In this document: positions 10,560 to 19,063 of the stretch, one piece after another
Layout: each line of letters opens with the position of its first letter
How positions within the stretch are numbered: the stretch's first letter is position 1
NCBI GenBank assembly: GCA_964011275.1
Contig: CAXGOB010000019.1
Coordinates: 6,293 to 70,292 of the forward strand
Length of the DNA: 64,000 bases
Reading direction: 5' to 3'
Source: UBA7328 sp002471345
GTDB taxonomy: Bacteria > Bacteroidota > Bacteroidia > Chitinophagales > Saprospiraceae
Notes under the pieces: generated by a model
Databases searched by the model: none
What the model was told of the DNA's origin: nothing
The model's input: the letters and a program-made list of their open reading frames with translations, nothing else
Made by a program: the position numbers and the translations under genes

Positions 10560-11807
10560 ATGCTGAAGCTTATTCCGTCTTTTTTGGGTCTTAGTGCTCT
10601 CTTTTTATCTGTCCATAGTTGTACACCTGTTGAGAAGCAAGAGATTATAGAAGAAATAGTCATAGTCCCAGATACTATTTTTGGATTTAGCGATGACCAA
10701 TATTGGTTTGAAGGAAGAAAAATAAAAAACAATCAGTTTATGACTGATTTCTTTCAGGAGTTTGGTGTTGAGTATCAAAAGATAATAGAGTTAGAAAAGT
10801 TAGCAGAAGAAACTCTAAGTCTTAGAAAGATAAAAGCAGGAAACATTATGACCTGTGTAAAAAACGGAGAATGCAAAAATCCAGAATACTTCATTTATCA
10901 ACCAGATGATTATCATTATGTAGTATATGCCTTAGGTGATAGCGTCTACACCCAAAAAACTGAAATACCACATTTTGCATGTCAAGAAACAGCCACAGGA
11001 GTTATAGAAACTACTCTTTGGGACGCAATGGTAGAGCAGAATATGAGTATTTCTCTGATTGACAAAATGGAGGACGCTCTAGCCGCATTTGATTTCACCA
11101 CGGCCCAAGTAGGAGATCAGTTCAAATTGGTCTATGATGAAGTATACATAGATGAGACCCCGATGGGAATAGGTCAATTGTATGCTGCCTGGTATAAGAC
11201 TGGGGTTGATACATTTATGGGTGTATACTTTGAGAATGAAAAGTATGAAGGGTTTTATGATGAGAAAGGCAGGCCGACAAAAAGAGCCTTTTTAAATGCT
11301 CCTATAAGAGCTAGTTATCGAATATCTTCCGTTTACAACCTCAGGAGATTCCATCCTATAGATAAAAGAGTAAAAGCGCACTTAGGTACTGATTATGCTG
11401 CTCCCTATGGCACTCCTATAAGGGCCGTTGCTGATGGTAAAGTTGTAATTGCTGGATATACAAAAGGCAATGGAAAATATGTCAAGATAAGGCATGACAA
11501 AACATATCAAACTCAATACTTGCATATGCAAGGTTATGCATCGGGAGTAAGATCAGGCAGGCATGTTAAGCAAGGTCAAACGATCGGATATGTTGGCAGC
11601 ACTGGTAAAGCTACAGGTCCTCATGTTTGCTTCCGATTTTGGAAAAATGGTAGGCAAGTGGATCATCGAAGAGAAAATTTTCCTCCTTTAGACCCTATGC
11701 CTGAGAAGCAAATGCCTGATTATTTAGAGAAATTTGAAGAAATGTCGAATTTCCTGGCAAGAATCACAGGAAATTTTGATGGCAGAGATCTTAGTTATCT
11801 GTACTAG
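10560..11807 (+). CDS. M23 family metallopeptidase lipoprotein
   Basis: Predicted envelope peptidoglycan endopeptidase, or a degenerate LytM activator. A signal peptide ends in a lipobox (VHSC, Cys21), so it should be lipid-anchored. Residues 25-260 form an N-terminal region typical of Bacteroidota M23 proteins; the LytM domain covers about 265-385. HLGTD supplies the first zinc ligands (His274, Asp278). The usual final HxH is HVC here (His355, Cys357), so one zinc ligand is Cys. I recall HVCxRFWKNG as common in this phylum, so the enzyme may still be active. It converges on the histidine kinase gene, 3 bp between stops. Confidence 0.93.
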   Translation: MLKLIPSFLGLSALFLSVHSCTPVEKQEIIEEIVIVPDTIFGFSDDQYWFEGRKIKNNQFMTDFFQEFGVEYQKIIELEKLAEETLSLRKIKAGNIMTCVKNGECKNPEYFIYQPDDYHYVVYALGDSVYTQKTEIPHFACQETATGVIETTLWDAMVEQNMSISLIDKMEDALAAFDFTTAQVGDQFKLVYDEVYIDETPMGIGQLYAAWYKTGVDTFMGVYFENEKYEGFYDEKGRPTKRAFLNAPIRASYRISSVYNLRRFHPIDKRVKAHLGTDYAAPYGTPIRAVADGKVVIAGYTKGNGKYVKIRHDKTYQTQYLHMQGYASGVRSGRHVKQGQTIGYVGSTGKATGPHVCFRFWKNGRQVDHRRENFPPLDPMPEKQMPDYLEKFEEMSNFLARITGNFDGRDLSYLY

Positions 11808-11810
11808 TAT

Positions 11811-12881
11811 TTAAGAATCTATCTCAATAGAATACTTCATTTTTGGTAAGGAAAATGAAAACACTGTGCCTTTATTTTCTTCACTTCTTACTTCTATTTT
11901 CACTTCATGAGCCTCTAAAATGTGCTTAACAATAGCCAAGCCTAACCCTGATCCTCCAGATTTTCTTGCTCTACTTTTGTCTACTCTATAAAATCTATCA
12001 AATAGGTGTTTAATGTGCTTTTCTTCAACCCCAATCCCATTATCCGAAATTTCAATTTTCAAGACATTACCAAGGTCACTGAGTGAAATTTTTGTTTTGC
12101 CATTTTCTACTCCATATTTTATAGAATTAGTCAGCAGATTTTCAATTACCTGGCGAATTTTAGGTCTATCTGCTTCAACCCAAAGCCCTTGTTCTCGAGT
12201 TTTCTGAAGAACTAATTTTATCGACTTCTCTTTAGATACAATTTCAAGATCACCAATAACTTCTTCTATTAGCCTCTTTAAATTAAACTCTGTTTTGTCC
12301 AGTTTGGAATCTTCTTCGAGTTTATTGATTATTTCAAGATCATCGATTATGAATTGCAACCGTTCTGCATTTGAAACTGCTTTTTCAATGTACCTTCGGT
12401 TGATACTTTCATCTTCAAGTCCGCCATCAAGAAGAGTATGTAAATATCCTTGGATAGAAAAAAGAGGAGTTTTTAACTCATGTGAAATATTGCCAAGGAA
12501 GTTCTTTCTATATTTTTCAAGTTTTTTAAGATCTTCAATTTCATTCTTCCTCTTAGCCGCCCATTCTAGAACTTCTTTATTTACAATATTTAAATTTGTA
12601 TTGGCATCGATTTCCGGACCTACTCTCTCCATTTTTTTAGAGGAAGGGTCATTGATTATTTTATAAATCAATTTTAATCTAGAAAAAACGAGGTTTGACA
12701 AAAATGCCTTGACAACAAGAAAAACACATAGTACAAATAATAAAGCGACTGCAGCTTTTAAGAACCAATTAATGGTCTCAAATGAAATCGAACTACATGC
12801 CCAATAAAACAAGCTAGTTACACCTAGTATCAATAGTGAGATAAAAAATGAGACGTTATTAATCGTCAGTCTATTAAACAT
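11811..12881 (-). CDS. PhoR-like sensor histidine kinase
   Basis: Membrane sensor kinase of a two-component system. Two N-terminal membrane helices (about 10-30 and 38-62) with almost no periplasmic loop, a short linker helix, then the HisKA dimerisation domain with FLGNISHELKTP (phospho-acceptor His134) and the HATPase domain: N box ENLLTNSIKYG (about 248), G1 DNGIG (about 280), F box FDRFYRVD and G2 GSGLGLAI. The lack of a sizeable sensor domain suggests it senses membrane or cytoplasmic cues or a partner protein. It is last in a four-gene operon, 4 bp after its response regulator. Specificity is unknown; no pst or pho genes are nearby. Confidence 0.95.
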   Translation of the reverse strand: MFNRLTINNVSFFISLLILGVTSLFYWACSSISFETINWFLKAAVALLFVLCVFLVVKAFLSNLVFSRLKLIYKIINDPSSKKMERVGPEIDANTNLNIVNKEVLEWAAKRKNEIEDLKKLEKYRKNFLGNISHELKTPLFSIQGYLHTLLDGGLEDESINRRYIEKAVSNAERLQFIIDDLEIINKLEEDSKLDKTEFNLKRLIEEVIGDLEIVSKEKSIKLVLQKTREQGLWVEADRPKIRQVIENLLTNSIKYGVENGKTKISLSDLGNVLKIEISDNGIGVEEKHIKHLFDRFYRVDKSRARKSGGSGLGLAIVKHILEAHEVKIEVRSEENKGTVFSFSLPKMKYSIEIDS

Positions 12882-12885
12882 GATT

Positions 12886-13569
12886 TTAGCCTATAAATTT
12901 ATATCCGACGCCTTTATAGGTATCAATATATTCTTTACCAATTTTTTCTCTTAGTTTTCTAATATGTACATCAATCGTCCTGTCCCCCACGATGATTTCA
13001 GAGCCCCAAACTTTCTTCATAATATTCTTTCTTTTGAATACTTTTTCAGGCTTAGATGCTAAAAGGGCTAATAATTCGAATTCCTTTTTAGCTAATTTTA
13101 TTACCTTTTCTTTTTTGATAACTTGCATTCTATCAAAATCAATAACCAGCTCCCCAAATTCTAGTTTCTCACTTTGAATTCCTATCTGGTTATTAAAATG
13201 TCTTCTTAGAATTGCTTTAATTCTACTTTTAAGAACATTAGGTTTAATCGGCTTATTAATAAAATCATCACCTCCACTATCAAATGCAGAAATTTCTGTA
13301 AAAGATTCACTCCGGGCTGTCAAGAATACAATGAGAGTGTTCTTCAGATCAGCGTTCTCTCTTAAGGTATTACAGACTTCTATGCCATCCATACCAGGCA
13401 TCATTACATCCAAAATAATTAAGTCCGGTGCAAAATCATGTGCTTTTAAAATAGCATCAGGTCCATTTGTAGAAGTTTCTATTACATATTCTTCTTTTGA
13501 AAGATTATAACTTAAAAACTCGAGGATGTCTTCTTCATCATCTACAATTAGTATTTTCTTCGATCTCAT
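12886..13569 (-). CDS. OmpR/PhoB-family response regulator
   Basis: DNA-binding response regulator partnered with the adjacent kinase. Receiver domain (1-120) with acidic pair Asp10/Asp11, phospho-acceptor Asp54 in IILDVMMPG, the switch Thr in FLTAR and the conserved Lys in NKPIKP. The C-terminal winged helix (about 130-227) has the recognition-helix pattern VGDRTIDVHIRKLREKIG and ends in YKGVGYKF. Spacing of 3-4 bp on each side puts it firmly in the SixA-DUF4296-RR-HK operon. Target genes cannot be read from the sequence. Confidence 0.96.
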   Translation of the reverse strand: MRSKKILIVDDEEDILEFLSYNLSKEEYVIETSTNGPDAILKAHDFAPDLIILDVMMPGMDGIEVCNTLRENADLKNTLIVFLTARSESFTEISAFDSGGDDFINKPIKPNVLKSRIKAILRRHFNNQIGIQSEKLEFGELVIDFDRMQVIKKEKVIKLAKKEFELLALLASKPEKVFKRKNIMKKVWGSEIIVGDRTIDVHIRKLREKIGKEYIDTYKGVGYKFIG

Positions 13570-13572
13570 AAC

Positions 13573-13899
13573 TTATTTCTCATTGTGGACTCGCTTTAAA
13601 CTATCTAGTCTATCTCCCACTTTCGATTGCAATAAATGATAATTTTTTAAATCCTTCTGAGTATTGATTAAAATACTATCAAACTCAACAGCATCTAGAT
13701 CATATCGCTTCAAAATCTGCATTTTTACACTATCTCTATAATTATTAGCATCTGTACGTCCATATTTAACTAAAAGTTCATCTGCAATTAACATATCAGT
13801 CAAAATATCAACCATAACTTCATCTGAAATAGCTTCATCTGAATTTGTGCAGAAATGAAATAAAGAAGCCAATAAGATCGAAAATAGAAATCTGTTCAT
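13573..13899 (-). CDS. DUF4296-like small lipoprotein
   Basis: 108 aa, N-terminal signal peptide with a lipobox-like FHFC, so likely lipid-anchored and facing the periplasm. The mature part is helical: a first helix with the MVDILTDMLIADELL pattern and a second region with KRYDLDAVEFDSIL and a Tyr-containing helix, which fits the Bacteroidota DUF4296 family (function unknown). Its start overlaps the SixA-like stop by 4 bp and it lies 3 bp before the response regulator, so it may be an accessory to that two-component system. That link is inferred from position only. Confidence 0.75.
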   Translation of the reverse strand: MNRFLFSILLASLFHFCTNSDEAISDEVMVDILTDMLIADELLVKYGRTDANNYRDSVKMQILKRYDLDAVEFDSILINTQKDLKNYHLLQSKVGDRLDSLKRVHNEK

Positions 13900-14387
13900 T
13901 CACCAAATTGTTTAGGAAATAAAATATTTGAAACAGAAGCTGAGGTAGGATGAAACTTACTCCAATTTTCACCTTTAAAATCTATGATGACTATACCACA
14001 TGTAGGTAAATTATCAATCATGCTTTTAGCATATCTATTGGTCAAAGCTGTAAATCCAGGATTATGGCCAAACATGATGGCCGTATCTATTTTATTGGGT
14101 ATACTATAAATTACATCCTCTAAAGTAGAAACATAAGCTTCATATATTTCCTCAACAACATTCCATTTTGCATTGGAGAAATCTTTGCGAAATACTTTCG
14201 CAGTTTTTCTTGCCCTCTTGGCAGGGCTTACATAAAAGGTGTCAATATTTTTGACTATCTCTTTGAGCTTCTGCGCCATAAAAGGTGCATTTCTTTTTCC
14301 TCGAGAATTAAGAGGTCTTTCAATATCTGATATCAGCATATCACTCCATGATGATTTAGCATGCCTCACCAATATAAGCTGTTTCAT
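13896..14387 (-). CDS. SixA-like phosphohistidine phosphatase
   Basis: 163 aa histidine-phosphatase-superfamily protein. LVRHAKSSW gives the RHG-type motif (Arg8, nucleophile His9), SPAKRARKTA gives the second phosphate-binding arginine (about 58), and FGHNPG the second catalytic His (108). This short form is the SixA type, which in E. coli removes phosphate from a histidine in the PTS protein NPr and earlier was linked to ArcB. First gene of a tight operon with a histidine kinase and response regulator, which makes a role in phospho-histidine signalling attractive but unproven. Confidence 0.92.
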   Translation of the reverse strand: MKQLILVRHAKSSWSDMLISDIERPLNSRGKRNAPFMAQKLKEIVKNIDTFYVSPAKRARKTAKVFRKDFSNAKWNVVEEIYEAYVSTLEDVIYSIPNKIDTAIMFGHNPGFTALTNRYAKSMIDNLPTCGIVIIDFKGENWSKFHPTSASVSNILFPKQFGE

Positions 14388-14436
14388 AAGAGGTCCATTT
14401 ATTGTGTTAACTTAGTGGGTTACTCAAATATTTTAT

Positions 14437-16014
14437 ATTAAAATCGAGATCAAGAAGAAAGATATAAGTTTCTTTGAAACTTTTGTAGAAGATGATATTC
14501 TACCAGAAGCAGAATCTCTATTTGATCAGAACAGACTGTCTTTTCTATTTCGAAAAAATGGATTATTCAAAACTGAATGCATTGACTCAGAATTCACTTA
14601 TAATCAGGAAATAAAACTTTCCAAAAATAGAATTGATAAGGTTTTTTGTAGCTGTGAGAAATCTACAACCTGTGCACACATTACCGCCGCTCTGTTCTTG
14701 ATTAGGCGTGATTTATCAAAATCAGTTTCGGCTAAAAGAAAGATTCTTTCTAATCAGAATTTTGTAACCAACATAAATTCTAATGAATTAGAAGCTTTCA
14801 TAATATCGAGGATGAAAGCAGATAAAGACTTCAAAACACTCATTCAAGCGAGATTCTTAGTTGAAGTGAGTGGAGTGGAACATTTCGAAAACTATCTTGA
14901 TCGCGCTTTTCCACCATCGAAAACAACAAAAGTCACCCCCTCTCACAAAGAAGTAAGATTATTCTATCAAGTAGTAGAAGAGTTACATGATCAAATCAAA
15001 GATCTTATAGGGCTAGATAACTTGGTCGCAGCTTCCTCAATTTTAACACCGCTAATTAGGAAATCTTTCTATTTCAAAAATAGATTTGTAGATATACCTG
15101 ATGCTTTCACAAAAACGCACCTCCACCTAGTAGAGATACTAAATACAATACATGACATAATTGAGGCACCATCTCTCAAATTACAAAATGCAAAGAATGT
15201 TATTACACTTCTAAAACTCTCTTATGTAGAACTTCTACATTTTAAGGAGAAAAAACTTATTCTCAATCTTTTAAAATCTAATTCCAATCATCGCATGGTG
15301 CTTCTTGCGCTAAAAGAGCAAGTCTCCCCTTCTTACAATAAGGCATATAGACAATTCTTATCAGCTTTGTCTTTCATTTGTTCAAAAAACAGGCAAAAGG
15401 ATACACTCGATATAGGGAACATTTTTGTTGAAATATTTAGTTGGCAACAAAAAGGATATGATTATTTGGATGAATTATTCGACATTGGAAAAAAACATTT
15501 TCTGCCATCTAGGTTTGTCGAAAAATTATTGACACTTAGTCCTAAAAATGATATTCAAAAAGCGCTACAAATTGAACTTGCATTAGTTAGTATTGAAAAA
15601 AATAGATCCTCCACAATTTTTAAATGGGTCTATAAAAATCATCCATTAATCTGGCAAGAATCTAGAGAACAAATAACAGATAGATTAAAGAATGGAAAAG
15701 ACCATCATACCTTAATCAAAATACTAATTCATGAAAATAATGTTTTGGCTCTTTTTGATTATTTACAATCCATTTGTGATATCAATATCTACCATAGATA
15801 CCTGACTAATCTTCTGCAATTATCAAAGTCACAAACTTTAAAAATCTACAGTTTTTGGGCAAGTGAATATCTATCTAATCATTTTGGTAAAACCGCTCTT
15901 GATGAATTTGATAGACATATGAGAAAAGTAGCTGTAATTGATATCAAACTAAGAAATGAGATAGACAAATATGTATTAAAAAACTTTGGAGAAAGACCAA
16001 GTATAAACATGTAG
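14437..16014 (+). CDS. SWIM zinc-finger protein, probable ATT start
   Basis: A 525 aa frame read from ATT at 14437 (MKIEIKKKD after initiation). Residues 71-81 form a SWIM zinc finger, CxC-x5-CxH (Cys71, Cys73, Cys79, His81), followed by ITAALFLI, which is typical of SWIM domains. The rest is alpha-helical without motifs I recognise; no SNF2 helicase motifs follow, although many Bacteroidota SWIM proteins carry them. The only canonical start in frame is a TTG at 14698, which would delete the zinc finger. The frame is open from a TAG at 14413, leaving ATA 14428 or ATT 14437 as likely starts. SWIM domains bind DNA or proteins; the partner here is unknown. Confidence 0.78.
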   Translation: MKIEIKKKDISFFETFVEDDILPEAESLFDQNRLSFLFRKNGLFKTECIDSEFTYNQEIKLSKNRIDKVFCSCEKSTTCAHITAALFLIRRDLSKSVSAKRKILSNQNFVTNINSNELEAFIISRMKADKDFKTLIQARFLVEVSGVEHFENYLDRAFPPSKTTKVTPSHKEVRLFYQVVEELHDQIKDLIGLDNLVAASSILTPLIRKSFYFKNRFVDIPDAFTKTHLHLVEILNTIHDIIEAPSLKLQNAKNVITLLKLSYVELLHFKEKKLILNLLKSNSNHRMVLLALKEQVSPSYNKAYRQFLSALSFICSKNRQKDTLDIGNIFVEIFSWQQKGYDYLDELFDIGKKHFLPSRFVEKLLTLSPKNDIQKALQIELALVSIEKNRSSTIFKWVYKNHPLIWQESREQITDRLKNGKDHHTLIKILIHENNVLALFDYLQSICDINIYHRYLTNLLQLSKSQTLKIYSFWASEYLSNHFGKTALDEFDRHMRKVAVIDIKLRNEIDKYVLKNFGERPSINM

Positions 16015-16059
16015 AAGCTTTACTTTGCGAGTTCAATTTTAGAAAAACAATGTGGATAT

Positions 16060-16716
16060 ATGAAAAGATTTGAAGCTTGCATATTTGATTTAGATGGAGT
16101 CATAGTAGACACAGCAAAATATCATTATAAAGCATGGAATACAATTGCTCAAAAACTCGGCTTTGAATTTACTTGGGAGGAAAATGAACAATTGAAAGGA
16201 GTGTCAAGAGTTGATTCATTAGAAATTATTCTCCAAATAGGGAATGTTGTTATCTCAAATGAAGAAAGACAAAGTTACCTCGTATTAAAAAATGACATCT
16301 ATTTAGATCTTATAAAGAATATGAATCCCTCGGAGATTCTTCCTGGTGTAGAAGATTTTCTTAGACAATTACAAAAGCAAGAAATCAAGATAGCTTTAGG
16401 GTCAGCAAGTAAAAATGCTCGCCCAATTTTGGAAAGAGTTCATTTGATTAATCTTTTCGAAGTAATTGTGGATGGTAATGAAGTATCAAAGGGAAAACCC
16501 GATCCAGAAGTATTTGAAAAAGGAGCTAAACTTCTGAATGTAGAAGCTCGAAAAACTATTGTATTTGAGGATTCAATAAGTGGAATCATCGCAGCAAATA
16601 ATGGCGGGTTCAGAAGTGTCGGTATTGGAGAACAAAAAAATCTTAACGAAGCAGAATATGTCATTCCTGGCTTTAAAGATATTTCTGCCAACGATATTTT
16701 CAAAGCCTTATCATAA
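16060..16716 (+). CDS. pgmB: Beta-phosphoglucomutase
   Basis: HAD-superfamily mutase (218 aa) converting beta-glucose 1-phosphate to glucose 6-phosphate in the cytoplasm. Motif I is FDLDGVIVDT (nucleophile Asp10, acid/base Asp12), the cap has KGVSRVDSL, which is typical of beta-PGM, motif II is LGSASKNA, Lys of KGKPDPEVF is motif III and FEDSISGI is motif IV. It sits 36 bp upstream of the GH65 phosphorylase, whose product is beta-glucose 1-phosphate, so the two steps join directly. Confidence 0.96.
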   Translation: MKRFEACIFDLDGVIVDTAKYHYKAWNTIAQKLGFEFTWEENEQLKGVSRVDSLEIILQIGNVVISNEERQSYLVLKNDIYLDLIKNMNPSEILPGVEDFLRQLQKQEIKIALGSASKNARPILERVHLINLFEVIVDGNEVSKGKPDPEVFEKGAKLLNVEARKTIVFEDSISGIIAANNGGFRSVGIGEQKNLNEAEYVIPGFKDISANDIFKALS

Positions 16717-16752
16717 GATAAAACCCTTGTCAAAGTATAAACTTTAGAAAGA

Positions 16753-19059
16753 TTGAAAAACTATTTTAAGAAGCACCCTTGGAAAATTATAGAAAATAAA
16801 TTTACACCTGAATACAATCAAGTGAGCGAATCCATTTTTAGCATTGGAAATGGAAGGATGGGTCAAAGGGCAAATTTTGCTGAAACATATAACGGTGACA
16901 CGTTGCAAGGAAGTTATCTCGCAGGGATATATTATCCTGATAAAACGAAAGTAGGTTGGTGGAAAAATGGGTACCCTGAGTATTTTGCAAAAGTTTTAAA
17001 CTCCGTAAACTGGATAGGAATAAAGTTAAAGGTAAATGATCATACTATTGATCTTTCTCGACTTGAAGTAATTGATTTTTACAGAGAATTAGACATGAAA
17101 AATGGAATTCTCAAAAGACGATCAATTGTAAAAGTCGACAAGAAAACCTCCATTCAGATAGAATCTGAACGGTTTTACAGCTTACAGCAAAAGGACCTTT
17201 CATTTCTTCACTATTCTGTGAAGAATCTAGGTCAGAAATGTAAAGTTGAAATCACCTCCTTTCTACAAGCAGACGTGTGGAATCATGACACTAATTATGA
17301 TGAGTCTTTTTGGCAATTTGACAAATCAAACATAAAGGACAAAGTCTATTGGATACAATCCACAACTCGTAAAACAGAGTTTACCGTTGTTGCCGCCCAA
17401 AAAAATGTGGTCATGCAAAACGGCCGCAACATCAAAGATAAAACATACAAAAAAGGAGAACAAAATATTGGACTCACCTATAAATCAGTTCTTAAACCTG
17501 AAGAGTCCATTGAATTGATTAAGCATACTGCAATATGCTCTTCATTTTATTACGACAAAAAAAATCTTAAGAAAACGACCTTAAATCGAATTAAGAAATC
17601 GATAAAGAAAGGATACGATGTTCTCATTTCAGATCACTCGAAAGCTTGGAATGAAAAATGGAAAACTATGGATGTTCTTATCGAGGGGGATGTAGCAGCT
17701 CAACAAGGGATTCGTTATAATATTTTTCAACTTCATCAAACATACACAGGAGAAGATTCTAGATTAAATATTGGACCAAAAGGGTTCACCGGAGAAAAAT
17801 ATGGTGGAAGTACGTATTGGGATACGGAAGCATATTGTCTTCCATTTTATATGGGTACCTCTACTCAATCAGTATGCAAAAATCTATTAAAATATAGACA
17901 CAACCACCTGCCTAAAGCAATAGAAAACGCCCAAAAATTAGGTTTTGTAAATGGTGCTGCTCTTTATCCAATGGTGACAATGAATGGTGAGGAGTGCCAC
18001 AATGAATGGGAAATCACTTTTGAAGAAATTCATAGAAATGGAGCCATTGCATATGCGATTTATGATTATATAAGATATTTTGGAGATGATGGATATCTAG
18101 CAGAATATGGAATAGATGTATTGACTGGCATATCACGTTTCTGGGCACAAAGAGTAAACTGGAGTACTGATAAGAATGCTTATGTAATTCTGGGCGTAAC
18201 GGGTCCAAACGAATATGAAAACAATATAGATAATAACTGGTATACTAACTACATGGCAAAGTGGTGTCTCATCTATGCTTATGACTGTTACAACCTACTT
18301 ATTGAAAGTAACTCTCTGTTTCCAAATGATATGATAGCTAAACTAAACTTATCAAAGAAGGAAGTGGAGTCGTGGAATGATATAGCATCTCAGATTTACT
18401 TTCCAACGTCAAGGAAGCATGGTATTTTTCTTCAGCAAGATGGATTTTTAGATAAAGAACAAGTACTAGTAGCTGATCTAAAGAATGAAGAAAGACCTCT
18501 TAATCAGAAGTGGTCATGGGATAGAATTCTTAGATCTCCATACATTAAACAAGCTGATGTACTTCAGGGAATGTATTTTTTCGAAGAGAAATTTTCTAAA
18601 AAATCATTGGAAAACAACTTTAATTATTATGAGCCGCGTACAGTACATGAATCTTCATTGAGTCCATGTGTACATTCAATATTGGCTGCTTCATTGGGAA
18701 AAATGGATAAGGCCTATGAAATGTATTTGAGGACATCCCGATTAGATCTAGACAACTATAATAATGACACTGAAGACGGCCTCCATATTACTTCGATGGC
18801 CGGGTCTTGGCTTTCAGTGATTAAAGGATTTGCTGGCATGAAAATTCAAAATAATTTGCTCTCATTTCATCCATTTCTTCCAGAAAAGTGGAAATCTTAC
18901 TCATTCAAGATCAAACATCAAGGGCAGTCTATTAAAATTAAAGTAAACGGAGAAGAGATAGCACTGGAAAACGAGAGTAAGAATGACAAAATCGTCAAAA
19001 TATTCAATAAACGAAAAACCATTGCTGCTTTTGGCAGCATAACAGTGAATCACAATTAA
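16753..19059 (+). CDS. GH65 glycoside phosphorylase, probably maltose phosphorylase
   Basis: 768 aa cytoplasmic enzyme splitting an alpha-glucoside with phosphate to beta-glucose 1-phosphate plus glucose. Domains: N-terminal beta-sandwich (about 1-270), (alpha/alpha)6 barrel (about 320-680) and a small C-terminal beta domain. The catalytic acid lies in GVTGPNEYENN (Glu about 486), substrate-pocket YWDTE comes earlier, and the phosphate site contains HESSLSPC. From memory HESSLSPC favours maltose over kojibiose or trehalose phosphorylases, and the pgmB/GH13 context agrees. The start is TTG. Trehalose phosphorylase is the main alternative. Confidence 0.92.
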   Translation: MKNYFKKHPWKIIENKFTPEYNQVSESIFSIGNGRMGQRANFAETYNGDTLQGSYLAGIYYPDKTKVGWWKNGYPEYFAKVLNSVNWIGIKLKVNDHTIDLSRLEVIDFYRELDMKNGILKRRSIVKVDKKTSIQIESERFYSLQQKDLSFLHYSVKNLGQKCKVEITSFLQADVWNHDTNYDESFWQFDKSNIKDKVYWIQSTTRKTEFTVVAAQKNVVMQNGRNIKDKTYKKGEQNIGLTYKSVLKPEESIELIKHTAICSSFYYDKKNLKKTTLNRIKKSIKKGYDVLISDHSKAWNEKWKTMDVLIEGDVAAQQGIRYNIFQLHQTYTGEDSRLNIGPKGFTGEKYGGSTYWDTEAYCLPFYMGTSTQSVCKNLLKYRHNHLPKAIENAQKLGFVNGAALYPMVTMNGEECHNEWEITFEEIHRNGAIAYAIYDYIRYFGDDGYLAEYGIDVLTGISRFWAQRVNWSTDKNAYVILGVTGPNEYENNIDNNWYTNYMAKWCLIYAYDCYNLLIESNSLFPNDMIAKLNLSKKEVESWNDIASQIYFPTSRKHGIFLQQDGFLDKEQVLVADLKNEERPLNQKWSWDRILRSPYIKQADVLQGMYFFEEKFSKKSLENNFNYYEPRTVHESSLSPCVHSILAASLGKMDKAYEMYLRTSRLDLDNYNNDTEDGLHITSMAGSWLSVIKGFAGMKIQNNLLSFHPFLPEKWKSYSFKIKHQGQSIKIKVNGEEIALENESKNDKIVKIFNKRKTIAAFGSITVNHN

Positions 19060-19063
19060 TATC

